A stretch of DNA of 64,000 bases from Arthrobacter sp. Y81 (GTDB lineage: Bacteria; Actinomycetota; Actinomycetes; Actinomycetales; Micrococcaceae). Made by a program: the position numbers and the translations under genes. Of the stretch, positions 9,589 to 17,836 are shown in pieces. The stretch's first letter is position 1; every line of letters starts with the position of its first letter. The notes under the pieces are model-generated. The model made no database searches. It worked only from the letters and a program-made list of their open reading frames with translations, and had not been told where the DNA came from. The stretch spans positions 259,514 to 323,513 of the forward strand of contig NZ_PJIL01000002.1 in the NCBI RefSeq assembly GCF_002929335.1, given 5' to 3'.

Positions 9589-10588
9589 ATCCGCTTTCCG
9601 CGGTTCCGGTCCCCGCGCCCGGAGCGCCCGGCGGCGTCCATGGCCGGAGGTGAACCACGTCACCGGCGGTCACCACATGCTCGTGCTTGCCCGCGTCGAC
9701 CACCAGGAGGGAACCGTATTCGTCCAGGCGGGATGCGTGGCCGATGATCTCATGGTCCCCCGGCAACTGTGCGCGGACCTGCTTGCCGAGGGTGGACATC
9801 ACCGATTCAACCCGTTTGTGCAGCGACGGCCCGCCGGCCATCCCGGCGGCGGGGTCGCCGTCGGCATTGCAGAAGTTGCGGTACAGGGCAGCAAAGCGCG
9901 AGAGGTAACTCTTGAGCAGTGTGGTCCGGTCGACGGTCCGGGCACTCTCCAGCAGCACGGACGTGGCCGTGGGAACAGGGAGCTCCGATGCGGTCAGTGT
10001 CACGTTGAGGCCGGTGCCAAGGATCACGGGCGGAACGGTTCCGTCCCCCATGGGGCCCAGCTGCGCCAGGATGCCCGCGATCTTCCGGCCCCGCACCATG
10101 ACGTCGTTGGGCCATTTGATCTCGGCCGGGATTCCGGCCGTTTCCAGGAGTGCCTCGCGCAGGGCCAGGGCCGCGAGCAGCGAGAACCAGGAGTAGCTGT
10201 GGGTGGGCAGCGGCCGTCCTTCAGAGTTGACCGGCCGGAGGACCACTGAGACAGACACGGAGCTCAGCGCCGGCGCCTCCCAGTGGCGGTCGAGCCGGCC
10301 GCGCGCTGCCGTCTGGTGCTCGGCCGTCAGCACGGAGAGGTCCGGCCAGGCGTGCGGGTCCACGGTCACCCCCTGCAGGAGGTCCGCATTGGTGGACCCT
10401 GTCGAGTCCACCACAATAAGCTGCGCGATCCCGTTGGCCGCCAGGAAATCCTCGCCACTCAACTCATTCCTGTTGAGTCCGACCCGGGCCGCGGCCTCCG
10501 GCTGCGCCGCGGAAGGCAACTCCGGGTTGCTCTCGGGAGAAGGCACGTTGCTCGGGTCCTGGCCGTCGGCGGGCTGTGGGGCGTCCAT
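9581..10588 (-). CDS. birA: Biotin--[acetyl-CoA-carboxylase] ligase
   Basis: 335 residues. Forms biotinyl-AMP and transfers biotin to the lysine of biotin carboxyl carrier domains; the target here is very likely the carrier domain of the carboxylase alpha subunit at 23561-25414. Visible signatures are GSTNADLL, the biotin/ATP loop AARGRLDRHW, and KWPNDVMVRGRKIAGIL with the catalytic lysines, plus a small C-terminal SH3-like domain. Residues 1-50 are a low-complexity tail instead of the DNA-binding domain of E. coli BirA, so it should be an enzyme only. TAGGAT lies exactly 6 nt before the ATG with no ribosome site, so a leaderless transcript is likely. Downstream genes overlap. Confidence 0.93.
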   Translation of the reverse strand: MDAPQPADGQDPSNVPSPESNPELPSAAQPEAAARVGLNRNELSGEDFLAANGIAQLIVVDSTGSTNADLLQGVTVDPHAWPDLSVLTAEHQTAARGRLDRHWEAPALSSVSVSVVLRPVNSEGRPLPTHSYSWFSLLAALALREALLETAGIPAEIKWPNDVMVRGRKIAGILAQLGPMGDGTVPPVILGTGLNVTLTASELPVPTATSVLLESARTVDRTTLLKSYLSRFAALYRNFCNADGDPAAGMAGGPSLHKRVESVMSTLGKQVRAQLPGDHEIIGHASRLDEYGSLLVVDAGKHEHVVTAGDVVHLRPWTPPGAPGAGTGTAESGYA

Positions 10589-10638
10589 AGTTGAATCCTA
10601 CCGAGTTGCCGCAGCTGCGGCGGCGGCCCACGGGGTTC

Positions 10639-11529
10639 TCAGAGGAAAATGTCAGGGACCAGCCGGCCCTCCGGCGCCCCGAGGCTGTACGGGGAGAAAT
10701 CGGTCACGCCGGCCGCGGCGAGCACCTGTTCATCCGTGTAGAAATTGCCGCTCCGCGTGCCTCCGTCGCCCACTGCATTGCTGCGCGTCAGCACCGCATG
10801 GGCCGCATCCGCCACGATCTCCGGACCGCGTGCGGCCTTGACCATGTTCTCGCCTCCGGGCATGTTGCGGATGGCGGCGGTGTCGATCAGGGTGCAGGGC
10901 CACAGCGAGTTGACATCGATGCCGTCTTCCCTGAGTTCCTCGGCCAGTCCGAGCGTGGTGAGGCTCATTCCGTATTTGGCCATGGTGTAGGCAAGGTGCA
11001 TTCCGGCCCATTTGGGATCCAGGTTCAGGGGCGGCGAAAGGGTCAGGATATTGGCGGACGATGAGCGGCGAAGGGCGGTCAGCGCGAGCTTGGACAGCAG
11101 GAAGGTGCCGCGGACATTGATGTCCTGCATCAGGTCATAGCGTTTCATGTCCACGGCGTCGGTCTTGGAAAGGTCAATGGCCGAGGCGTTGTTGATCACG
11201 GTGTCAATGCCGCCGAATTGTTCGACGGCGGCGGCAACCGCACCGGCGACGTCGTCATCATTGCGCACGTCTCCGACGATCGGGAGCGCCTGGCCGCCGG
11301 CCGCCTCCAGCTGTTCGGCGGCGCTGTAAACCGTTCCTTCGAGTTTCGCGTGCGGCTGGCCGGTCTTGGCCATCAGCACGATGTTGGCGCCGTCGCGGGC
11401 GGCGCGGAGGGCAATGGCCAGACCGATACCGCGGCTGCCGCCGGACATCAGGATGGTGCGGCCCTGAAGGGAACCGGCGGCCTGGTACGGCCCTGCGGCG
11501 GTGCCCGAAGCATCGTTGCTTGAAGTCAT
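10639..11529 (-). CDS. SDR-family oxidoreductase (HSDL2-like)
   Basis: 296 residues. Rossmann-fold NAD(P)-dependent short-chain dehydrogenase: cofactor loop GGSRGIG (about 30-36), NNAS (about 113), and active-site YTMAKYG (YxxxK). The catalytic serine position reads LTLSPPL. The pattern of an SDR with a C-terminal extension containing GNFYTDEQVL is like hydroxysteroid-dehydrogenase-like protein 2, so a fatty- or sterol-like substrate is plausible but not shown. The gene is divergent from the acyl-CoA carboxylase beta gene. A TAGAGT hexamer sits 6 nt before the ATG (leaderless), and a perfect 9-bp inverted repeat covers the -35 zone, suggesting repressor control. Confidence 0.88.
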   Translation of the reverse strand: MTSSNDASGTAAGPYQAAGSLQGRTILMSGGSRGIGLAIALRAARDGANIVLMAKTGQPHAKLEGTVYSAAEQLEAAGGQALPIVGDVRNDDDVAGAVAAAVEQFGGIDTVINNASAIDLSKTDAVDMKRYDLMQDINVRGTFLLSKLALTALRRSSSANILTLSPPLNLDPKWAGMHLAYTMAKYGMSLTTLGLAEELREDGIDVNSLWPCTLIDTAAIRNMPGGENMVKAARGPEIVADAAHAVLTRSNAVGDGGTRSGNFYTDEQVLAAAGVTDFSPYSLGAPEGRLVPDIFL

Positions 11530-11535
11530 GAGGAC

Positions 11536-11571
11536 ACTCTAGCCGAACTATGTTACTGATGGGTAACATAG
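11536..11571 (-). promoter_or_regulatory. Leaderless promoter and palindromic operator of the SDR gene
   Basis: A perfect inverted repeat, CTATGTTAC then 6 bp then GTAACATAG (11548-11571), lies next to a -10-like TAGAGT (11541-11536, minus strand) that ends 6 nt before the ATG. The palindrome covers where the -35 box should be, the usual place for a TetR-type repressor. No regulator gene lies beside it, so the binding protein is unknown. Confidence 0.6.
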
Positions 11572-11598
11572 CGGTCAGCGTCACTCAGAGGCAGAAAA

Positions 11599-11614
11599 TT
11601 GTAGGGTTTCTACA
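11599..11614. promoter_or_regulatory. Palindrome upstream of carboxylase beta gene (shared with alpha gene)
   Basis: TTGTAG, 5 bp, CTACAG: an inverted repeat (one end mismatch) 122 bp before the start codon of the carboxylase beta gene and just upstream of candidate -10 hexamers TAGCGT (11629) and TAGACT (11638). The same TGTAG-N5-CTACA core occurs before the alpha gene at 23451-23471. Candidate operator for coordinated control. Confidence 0.45.
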
Positions 11615-11735
11615 GCGGTCCGGGCGAATAGCGTCACTAGACTAGCCATCAGGGTCCTGTTTTTGTGCGGAAGCTACTTAAGCGCCGATGCACAACGGGA
11701 CCAGCGACTATCAGCTACAGAGCCGGAGACACTTG

Positions 11736-13319
11736 ATGAGCCACGATCTGACAACGACAGCGGGCAAGATTGCAGACTTCCGCGACCGCCAGGCTCGTGC
11801 CGAGCAGCCTTCCGGCCCGGAAGCAATCGAAAAGCAGCACGCACGCGGCAAAAACACCGCGCGTGAACGCATCGACCTCCTTTTGGACGAGGGCTCCTTC
11901 GTCGAGTTCGACGCCCTTGCGGTGCACCGTTCCACGGCCTTCGGCATGGCGAAGAAGAAGCCGCTCGGCGACGGGCTTGTCTCCGGCTACGGCACGGTGG
12001 ACGGCCGCCCCGTGGCGGTCTACAGCCAGGACTTCTCCGTCTACGGCGGTTCGCTGAGCCAGGTCAACGGCGAGAAGATCGTCAAGGTCCAGGAGTTCGC
12101 GCTGCGCAACGGCTGCCCGGTGGTGGGCATCCTCGATGGCGGCGGTGCCCGCATCCAGGAGGGCGTCGCCTCCCTGGCAATGTTCGCGGACATCTTCCGC
12201 AACAACGTCCACGCTTCCGGCGTCGTCCCGCAGATTTCGCTCATCATGGGCCCCTCCGCCGGCGGCGCGGCCTACTCCCCCGCCCTGACCGACTACGTGG
12301 TCATGGTGGACAAGACCTCGCACATGTTCATCACCGGCCCTGACGTGATCAAGACCGTCACCGGCGAGGACGTTGACATGGAGACACTGGGCGGCGCCCG
12401 CCAGCACAACGCCACCACCGGAACCTCCACCTACCTGGCCTCGGACGAGGCGGACGCCGTCGAATTCGTCCGCGAGCTCCTGGACTTCCTGCCCTCCAAC
12501 AACCTGGCCGAGGCCCCGGTCCTGGAGCACCAGCAGGAGCTGGAAGTCGATGACGACGACCTCACCCTGGACGCGCTGATCCCGGATTCCGCCAACCAGC
12601 CCTACGACATGCGCAAGGTCGTTGAGCAGATCGTGGACGACGGCCACTTCCTGGAGATGCAGGCCCTCTACGCGCCGAACGTGATGATCGGCTACGGCCG
12701 CATCGAAGGCCACACCGTGGGCATCGTGGCCAACCAGCCCATGCAGTTCGCGGGCACCCTCGACATCTCGGCCTCGGAAAAGGCCGCGCGCTTCGTGCGG
12801 CACTGCGATGCCTTCAACATCCCCATCATCACGCTCGTGGACGTCCCCGGCTTCCTGCCCGGCAAGGACCAGGAATTCCAGGGCATCATCCGCCGCGGCG
12901 CCAAGCTCCTCTACGCCTATGCCGAGGCCACCGTTCCCAAGCTCACCGTGATCACCCGCAAGGCCTACGGCGGGGCGTACATCGTGATGGGCTCCAAGAA
13001 GCTCGGCGCCGACCTGAACCTGGCCTGGCCCACGGCGCAGATCGGCGTGATGGGCGCACAGGGCGCCGTCAACATTCTGTACCGCCGTGAGCTCGCCGCC
13101 GTCGCTGAGGCCGGCGGGGACGTCGAGGCAAAGCGCGCTGAGGTCATCCGGCAGTACGAGGAAGAGCTCCTGAACCCGTACCAGGCGGCCCAGCTTGGCT
13201 ATGTGGACGCCGTCATTGCCCCGTCCGAAACCCGGGTGCAGATCATGAAGGGCCTGCGTGCCCTCCGGGACAAGCGCGCCAGCCTGCCCGCCAAGAAGCA
13301 CGGAAACATCCCGCTGTGA
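11736..13319 (+). CDS. Acyl-CoA carboxylase beta subunit (carboxyltransferase)
   Basis: 527 residues. Transfers carboxyl from biotin to acetyl-/propionyl-CoA to give malonyl-/methylmalonyl-CoA. The two crotonase-like halves are visible: N-terminal half with GGGARIQEG and [13 protein letters not shown] forming the CoA pocket, C-terminal half with [12 protein letters not shown] and [11 protein letters not shown]. Length and motifs fit the actinobacterial PccB/AccD5 group; the exact chain-length preference cannot be read. The ATG at 11736 has GGAG 8 nt upstream; an in-frame ATG at 11688 lacks a ribosome site. The epsilon gene overlaps its stop by 4 bp. Alpha partner: 23561-25414. Confidence 0.93.
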   Translation: MSHDLTTTAGKIADFRDRQARAEQPSGPEAIEKQHARGKNTARERIDLLLDEGSFVEFDALAVHRSTAFGMAKKKPLGDGLVSGYGTVDGRPVAVYSQDFSVYGGSLSQVNGEKIVKVQEFALRNGCPVVGILDGGGARIQEGVASLAMFADIFRNNVHASGVVPQISLIMGPSAGGAAYSPALTDYVVMVDKTSHMFITGPDVIKTVTGEDVDMETLGGARQHNATTGTSTYLASDEADAVEFVRELLDFLPSNNLAEAPVLEHQQELEVDDDDLTLDALIPDSANQPYDMRKVVEQIVDDGHFLEMQALYAPNVMIGYGRIEGHTVGIVANQPMQFAGTLDISASEKAARFVRHCDAFNIPIITLVDVPGFLPGKDQEFQGIIRRGAKLLYAYAEATVPKLTVITRKAYGGAYIVMGSKKLGADLNLAWPTAQIGVMGAQGAVNILYRRELAAVAEAGGDVEAKRAEVIRQYEEELLNPYQAAQLGYVDAVIAPSETRVQIMKGLRALRDKRASLPAKKHGNIPL

Positions 13320-13582
13320 CGCCCGAAGTGGAGCCGGCCGCAAACCCGGCGGGGAACGAAGCTGCACCTGGCGAAGCGACCGCCCAGGAGCCGCTGTTCT
13401 CCGTGGTCAAGGGCGAACCGACGGACGTGGAGCTGGCGGCCCTCGCCGCCGTCGTACTGTCCCTTGGCACGTCTGTGGCAGAGGGAAAGTCGAAGCCCAG
13501 CGTCCGCCAGTGGGTCCGCCGGCAGCAGCTGCGGCTGGCCCCCACGCCGGGGCCGGGCGCCTGGAAGCGCAGCCGGGGTTAA
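13316..13582 (+). CDS. Acyl-CoA carboxylase epsilon subunit
   Basis: 88 residues from a GTG at 13316 that overlaps the beta stop (GTGA), so it is translationally coupled. The hallmark [20 protein letters not shown] is followed by an Arg-rich tail ending in WKRSRG, as in the small epsilon subunit of actinobacterial acyl-CoA carboxylases, which stabilises the alpha-beta complex. The first 25 residues are Ala/Glu/Pro-rich and presumably disordered. Its presence argues for a Streptomyces/Mycobacterium-like acyl-CoA carboxylase complex. Confidence 0.9.
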   Translation: MTPEVEPAANPAGNEAAPGEATAQEPLFSVVKGEPTDVELAALAAVVLSLGTSVAEGKSKPSVRQWVRRQQLRLAPTPGPGAWKRSRG

Positions 13583-13688
13583 GCCGGCGTCGGCCGGCGC
13601 CGCAAGACCGCCGCGGAGGCCGGCCATTGACACTCCGAAAAGTTCAGTGAGTCTTTCATAACTGGGATTGCCCCGTTAGTCTCGTGGG

Positions 13689-15374
13689 GTGACTACCGAA
13701 CCCGCAGCCGCCGCGCGCCCCCAAACAGCCATCGACGCCGTCGCCGACGCCTATACGGAAACCCTCATCAGGCTCGACCCGAGCCTTGCCACGACACTCG
13801 GCGTGCCGGGCAGCGAGACAGAATTCCAGGACTTCTCGCCGGCCGGGATAGCGGACTTCGACGCCGCAGCGCGCGAAACTCTGGCGGCCCTGGACGGGCT
13901 GGAACCGGAAGACGACGTGGACGCCGTCACGCTGGACGCCATGCGCGAACGGCTGGGACTGCAGCTGGAAATCCACGCGTCCGGCTGGGATGCCGCCGAA
14001 CTGAACAACATCGAGTCGCCGGCGCAGAATATCCGCGCCATCTTTGACCTGATGCCCACCGATTCCGCGGAACACTGGGAGCACATCGCCGGCCGTGCCC
14101 ACAGCGTCCCCGGAGCGATCAACGGCTACATCGAGTCGCTGCGGTCCGCCAAGGAGCAGGGGAAGGTCTCCGCTGAGCGGCAGGTGTCAATCGTCATCGA
14201 ACAATGCACCAAGTACGCTGCCGAGGACGGCTTCTTCGCGAAAATGGCGGCCGGCGCAAAGACCACTGAAGGTCCGCTTTCCGCGGACCTTCAGGCAAGG
14301 CTCGACGACGGCACTGCCGCGGCCCGCGCGGCCTATGCGAAGCTGGCGGATTTCCTGTCCACTGAACTGCTCCCCGTGGCCCCGGCCAAGGATGCCGTGG
14401 GCCGGGACCGGTATGCGCTGGCGTCGCGGGAATTCCTCGGCGCGACCGTGGACCTCGACGAGACCTACGCCTGGGGCGTCCAGGAACTTGAACGGCTCAT
14501 TGCCGAACAGGAACGTGTGGCCGCCGAAATCCGCCCAGGGGCGTCGGTGGAGGAAGCCAAGGAGATCCTGAACAGCGATCCCGCACGTCAGCTCGAGGGC
14601 ACCGACGCCCTCAAGGCCTGGATGCAGGGCCTCTCGGACAGGGCCGTGGCGGATCTCGCCGGCGTGCACTTCGAGATTCCGGACATCATGAAGACCCTTG
14701 AATGCCTGATCGCCCCCACCGACGAGGGCGGCATCTACTACACCGGACCCACCGATGACTTCAGCCGGCCGGGCCGGATGTGGTGGTCGGTCCCCGCCGG
14801 GGAGGACACCTTCACCACCTGGGCCGAGACCACCACGGTGTTCCACGAAGGAGTCCCCGGACACCACCTCCAGATCGCCACGGCGATCTACCGCCGCGAG
14901 CTGCTGAACAAGTGGCGCCGCAACGTTTGCTGGACGTCGGGACACGGCGAAGGCTGGGCACTCTACGCCGAGAAACTGATGCAGGAGCTGGGCTACCTGC
15001 AGGACCCGGGCGACCACATGGGCATGCTGGACATGCAGCGCATGCGTGCCGCACGCGTGGTGTTCGACATCGGCGTCCACCTGGAGCTGGAGGTTCCGGA
15101 ACGCTGGGGCAACGGAACCTGGACGCCGGACAAGGGCTACGGCTTCCTGAAGGAAAACCTGGCCATCAGCGAGGGCCAGTTGAACTTCGAGTTCGCCCGC
15201 TACCTGGGCTGGCCGGGCCAGGCACCGTCCTACAAGGTGGGCCAGCGCCTGTGGGAGCAGATCCGTGCCGAACTCGAAGCACGCCCCGGTTTCGACCTTA
15301 AGGAATTCCACACCAGGGCCCTGAACATCGGCTCGGTTGGCCTCGACACCCTCAAGCGCGCACTGCTGGGGTAG
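13689..15374 (+). CDS. DUF885 family protein (putative zinc peptidase)
   Basis: 561 residues, cytoplasmic, no signal peptide. The C-terminal half carries HEGVPGHHLQ, an HExxxH-type zinc motif that defines the DUF885 family, followed by GHGEGWALYAEKLM, whose glutamate could be the third ligand. Family members are largely uncharacterised predicted metallopeptidases. GTG start at 13689: TAGTCT (13677-13682) lies exactly 6 nt before it and there is no ribosome site, so the transcript is probably leaderless. It stands alone between the carboxylase genes and a transporter gene; no functional link is evident. Confidence 0.85.
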   Translation: MTTEPAAAARPQTAIDAVADAYTETLIRLDPSLATTLGVPGSETEFQDFSPAGIADFDAAARETLAALDGLEPEDDVDAVTLDAMRERLGLQLEIHASGWDAAELNNIESPAQNIRAIFDLMPTDSAEHWEHIAGRAHSVPGAINGYIESLRSAKEQGKVSAERQVSIVIEQCTKYAAEDGFFAKMAAGAKTTEGPLSADLQARLDDGTAAARAAYAKLADFLSTELLPVAPAKDAVGRDRYALASREFLGATVDLDETYAWGVQELERLIAEQERVAAEIRPGASVEEAKEILNSDPARQLEGTDALKAWMQGLSDRAVADLAGVHFEIPDIMKTLECLIAPTDEGGIYYTGPTDDFSRPGRMWWSVPAGEDTFTTWAETTTVFHEGVPGHHLQIATAIYRRELLNKWRRNVCWTSGHGEGWALYAEKLMQELGYLQDPGDHMGMLDMQRMRAARVVFDIGVHLELEVPERWGNGTWTPDKGYGFLKENLAISEGQLNFEFARYLGWPGQAPSYKVGQRLWEQIRAELEARPGFDLKEFHTRALNIGSVGLDTLKRALLG

Positions 15375-15543
15375 GGGCCCCCACGGGGGGAGATGTTTGC
15401 CACATGGTTGCGGGGAATAACTTCACAAAAGTGCCCAAGTACGCCGTTTTTCGGGGCCGCTCATCGCTGGTGACGCTTTTATTCCCGTAACATTTCTCAA
15501 CGTGCGTTCGTGGTGGTATGAAACCTGCGCCTAGCGTGTTCGG

Positions 15544-16986
15544 GTGAGCACTCAAACCAGCACCCCCTCCCCCGCAGGAAACACCGGCTTCCGGCTGCCC
15601 AAATGGGCCGGTTCGTTCGGCTTCCAGATCATCGCGGCCCTGATCGTGGGCCTTGGCCTTGGCCTGTTGGCCAAGTACACGGGCAGCACCAAGGCGAGCC
15701 CCAATGCCCTCGGCGCCACCCTGCAGACCATCGGCTCGAGCTACGTCTCCCTGCTGCAGACCGCCGTGGTCCCGCTCATCTTCACCGCCGTCGTCAGTTC
15801 CATCTCGAACCTCCGGCAGGTATCCAACGCCGCGAAGCTGGCGTGGAACACGCTGCTCTGGTTCGCCATCACGTCGCTGATCGCCGTGCTGATCGGCATC
15901 GGCCTGGGTGTGCTGCTGCAGCCCGGCGCCAGCACCGGAATCACCCAGGAAGCCAAATACTCGGGCAAATCCGGTGACTGGTGGGCCTTCCTCATCGGCC
16001 TCTTCCCCAAGAACTTCCTGGGCCTGGGCGCCAGCACCACCGTCACCGAGGGCGCGGCCACCACCGCCGTCAGCTTCAACGTCCTGCAGATCCTGGTGAT
16101 CGCGATCGCCGTCGGTGTGGCTGCCCTGAAGGTGGGCAAGGCCGCCGAGCCGTTCCTGAACCTCAACGCCTCAGCTTTGGCTGTCATCCAGAAGGTCCTT
16201 TGGTGGATCATCCGGATCGCGCCGCTGGGCACGGTAGGCCTCATCGGCAACGCCGTAGCCGTGTACGGCTGGGACACCATCGGTTCACTGGGCAAGTTCA
16301 CGTTCGCCATCTACGTCGGCCTGGCCCTGGTCCTGTTCGTGGTCTACCCGGTCCTGGTCCGCACCCACGGGCTCTCCGTCAAGCAGTATTTCTCCGGCGT
16401 CTGGCCCGCCGTACAGCTGGCCTTCGTCTCCCGCTCCTCCGTGGGCACACTGCCGCTGACCCAGCGCGTGACCGAACGCAGCCTGGGCGTCCCCCGCGCC
16501 TACGCTTCCTTCGCCGTGCCGCTGGGAGCCACCACCAAGATGGACGGCTGCGCCGCGATCTACCCCGCCATCTCCGCGATCTTCGTGGCACAGTTCTTCG
16601 GCATCCAGCTCGACTTCAGCCAGTACCTGCTGATCGCCCTCGTCTCGGTACTGGGCTCCGCCGCGACCGCCGGAACCACCGGCGCGGTCGTGATGCTGAC
16701 CCTGACCCTCTCCACGCTGGGACTGCCGCTGGCCGGCGTCGGACTCCTGCTGGCGATCGATCCGATCCTCGACATGGGCCGCACAGCGGTCAACGTTGCC
16801 GGACAGGCGCTTGTGCCCACAATCGTCGCAAAGCGCGAGGGCATCCTGGACGAGGCGCTGTACAACGCCCCGCGCAACGGTGATCCTTTCGTGGACGATG
16901 ACGCAGACGCAGCAGCGGGTTCGGCTGCCGATCCGACGGCAGCCGCTTCCGCCGAGGACCGCGCGCTGGCAGGCGCGAAAGCCTAG
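15544..16986 (+). CDS. Dicarboxylate/amino acid:cation symporter (SLC1/DAACS family)
   Basis: 480 residues, about eight membrane helices plus two re-entrant hairpins. HP1 has the family motif RSSVGTLPLT. TM7 reads KMDGC where the family has NMDGT. TM8 reads DMGRTAVNVAGQ where the family has DxxRTxxNVxGD. The substrate residues D, R and T of DMGRT are kept, so an acidic substrate (glutamate, aspartate or a C4-dicarboxylate) is plausible. The Asn-to-Lys and final Asp-to-Gln changes hit positions that bind sodium in GltPh (N310, D405), so ion coupling may differ. The C-terminal 45 residues are an Asp/Ala-rich tail. GTG start; TAGCGT is 6 nt upstream (leaderless). A 47-bp hairpin follows the gene. 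Confidence 0.9.
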   Translation: MSTQTSTPSPAGNTGFRLPKWAGSFGFQIIAALIVGLGLGLLAKYTGSTKASPNALGATLQTIGSSYVSLLQTAVVPLIFTAVVSSISNLRQVSNAAKLAWNTLLWFAITSLIAVLIGIGLGVLLQPGASTGITQEAKYSGKSGDWWAFLIGLFPKNFLGLGASTTVTEGAATTAVSFNVLQILVIAIAVGVAALKVGKAAEPFLNLNASALAVIQKVLWWIIRIAPLGTVGLIGNAVAVYGWDTIGSLGKFTFAIYVGLALVLFVVYPVLVRTHGLSVKQYFSGVWPAVQLAFVSRSSVGTLPLTQRVTERSLGVPRAYASFAVPLGATTKMDGCAAIYPAISAIFVAQFFGIQLDFSQYLLIALVSVLGSAATAGTTGAVVMLTLTLSTLGLPLAGVGLLLAIDPILDMGRTAVNVAGQALVPTIVAKREGILDEALYNAPRNGDPFVDDDADAAAGSAADPTAAASAEDRALAGAKA

Positions 16987-17000
16987 TATCCGGCGTCGTC

Positions 17001-17047
17001 AATACGCAGAAGTCCCCCGGGAATCTCCCGGGGGACTTCTGCGTATT
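17001..17047. terminator. Perfect 22-bp stem hairpin, bidirectional terminator
   Basis: Arms 17001-17022 and 17026-17047 are exactly complementary with a 3-nt loop (ATC). It lies 14 bp after the transporter stop and faces the convergent gene ending at 17102. There is no T run, as is usual for actinobacterial hairpins. Confidence 0.85.
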
Positions 17048-17101
17048 GGCGTCTTCGCCGATCGCTGCAGGAGCCCGGCGGCACTGTCAGGACGGACGGG
17101 C

Positions 17102-17653
17102 CTAGCGGCCTCCGCCGCCGATCACGCCCTGCTCAACGGCCTTGGTGACCGCATCCGCTTCGGCCTGCGTGAGCTTGCCGTCCGCCACCGCCTTGTCCAG
17201 CCGGGTCTTCAGGGCGGCTGCGCGTTCTGACTGGGCCTCGTTGCGCAACTCCTCCAGGGCGGCAGTGACCTTGGCCTCGTCTATGCCCAGGGACTCCGCG
17301 AGGGATTTGGCCAGCGCGGCTTCCATGGCGGCCCGGTCCGGCTTCGTGCCCTCGGCAGGACGCGCGGATGGCTTGTTTGCTTCACGGAACGCCTTCAGCG
17401 CGTCAGTGACCTTTGCTTCGTCGACACCGAGCTTGGCGGCGAGCTCCGATGCCCGCACACCTCCTTCGTGCCCGTGCCGGCCACCCTTGTGGCCGCGGTT
17501 GTGACCGTCAGTGCCGGCGTCAGCCGATGCACTGGCTGACGGTGTGGGCGTCGGCGTAGTGGCGGCCGACGCAATTCCGCTGACACCAATCCCGGCCCCC
17601 ACAACCAGGGCCGCAGCGCCCAGGCCGAGGCCTAACTTCTTTCTGCTGGACAT
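17102..17653 (-). CDS. Secreted helical-repeat protein, His-rich linker, unknown function
   Basis: 183 residues. Signal peptide of about 30 residues (basic start, hydrophobic core LGLGAAALVVGAGIGVSGI, cut after SASA/SAA-type residues). A Ser/Ala/Pro tract and a Gly/His-rich linker (GHNRGHKGGRHGHEGG) follow, then two similar helical units: AAKLGVDEAKVTDALKAFRE and AESLGIDEAKVTAALEELRN, and a third weaker one (KLTQAEADAVTKAVEQG). The His cluster could bind metal ions. I do not recognise a named family. ATG at 17653 has GGAG 9 nt upstream. A triple repeat like the mycobacterial PhoP box lies about 100 bp upstream, suggesting two-component control. The neighbour TetR gene is divergent. Confidence 0.8.
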   Translation of the reverse strand: MSSRKKLGLGLGAAALVVGAGIGVSGIASAATTPTPTPSASASADAGTDGHNRGHKGGRHGHEGGVRASELAAKLGVDEAKVTDALKAFREANKPSARPAEGTKPDRAAMEAALAKSLAESLGIDEAKVTAALEELRNEAQSERAAALKTRLDKAVADGKLTQAEADAVTKAVEQGVIGGGGR

Positions 17654-17752
17654 GGCACGTCTCCTCGATCTGCCGCAGGAACACGGCTGCTTTCCGGTGG
17701 TAGTTACAGTTCGCCTACCTTCCCCAAGGGTGCGGCATCCGCATAAGGATGA

Positions 17753-17781
17753 GCTGTCAGCAAGCTGTTAGGAAGCTGTGA
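17753..17781 (-). promoter_or_regulatory. PhoP-box-like triple direct repeat
   Basis: On the minus strand three heptamers, TCACAGC (17781-17775), TAACAGC (17770-17764) and TGACAGC (17759-17753), are each separated by 4 bp, giving an 11-bp period. The published M. tuberculosis PhoP site is two TCACAGC units spaced by 4 bp, so the match is close. It lies upstream of the secreted helical protein gene on the minus strand and also within 56 bp of the TetR start on the plus strand. Confidence 0.6.
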
Positions 17782-17800
17782 ATCCGGCTTCAGCAGAAAC

Positions 17801-17836
17801 TTGCACAGAGTGTAAATATGCACGTAGTGTAAGCGC
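17801..17836 (+). promoter_or_regulatory. TetR autoregulatory promoter with tandem operators, leaderless
   Basis: TTGCAC (-35, 17801-17806), an 18-bp spacer, TAGTGT (-10, 17825-17830), then exactly 6 nt to the ATG. Two copies of TGCAC-N2-AGTGTAA (17802-17815 and 17819-17832) overlap both boxes at a 17-bp spacing; each is itself an imperfect palindrome. This is the expected arrangement for repression by the encoded TetR protein. Confidence 0.6.
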
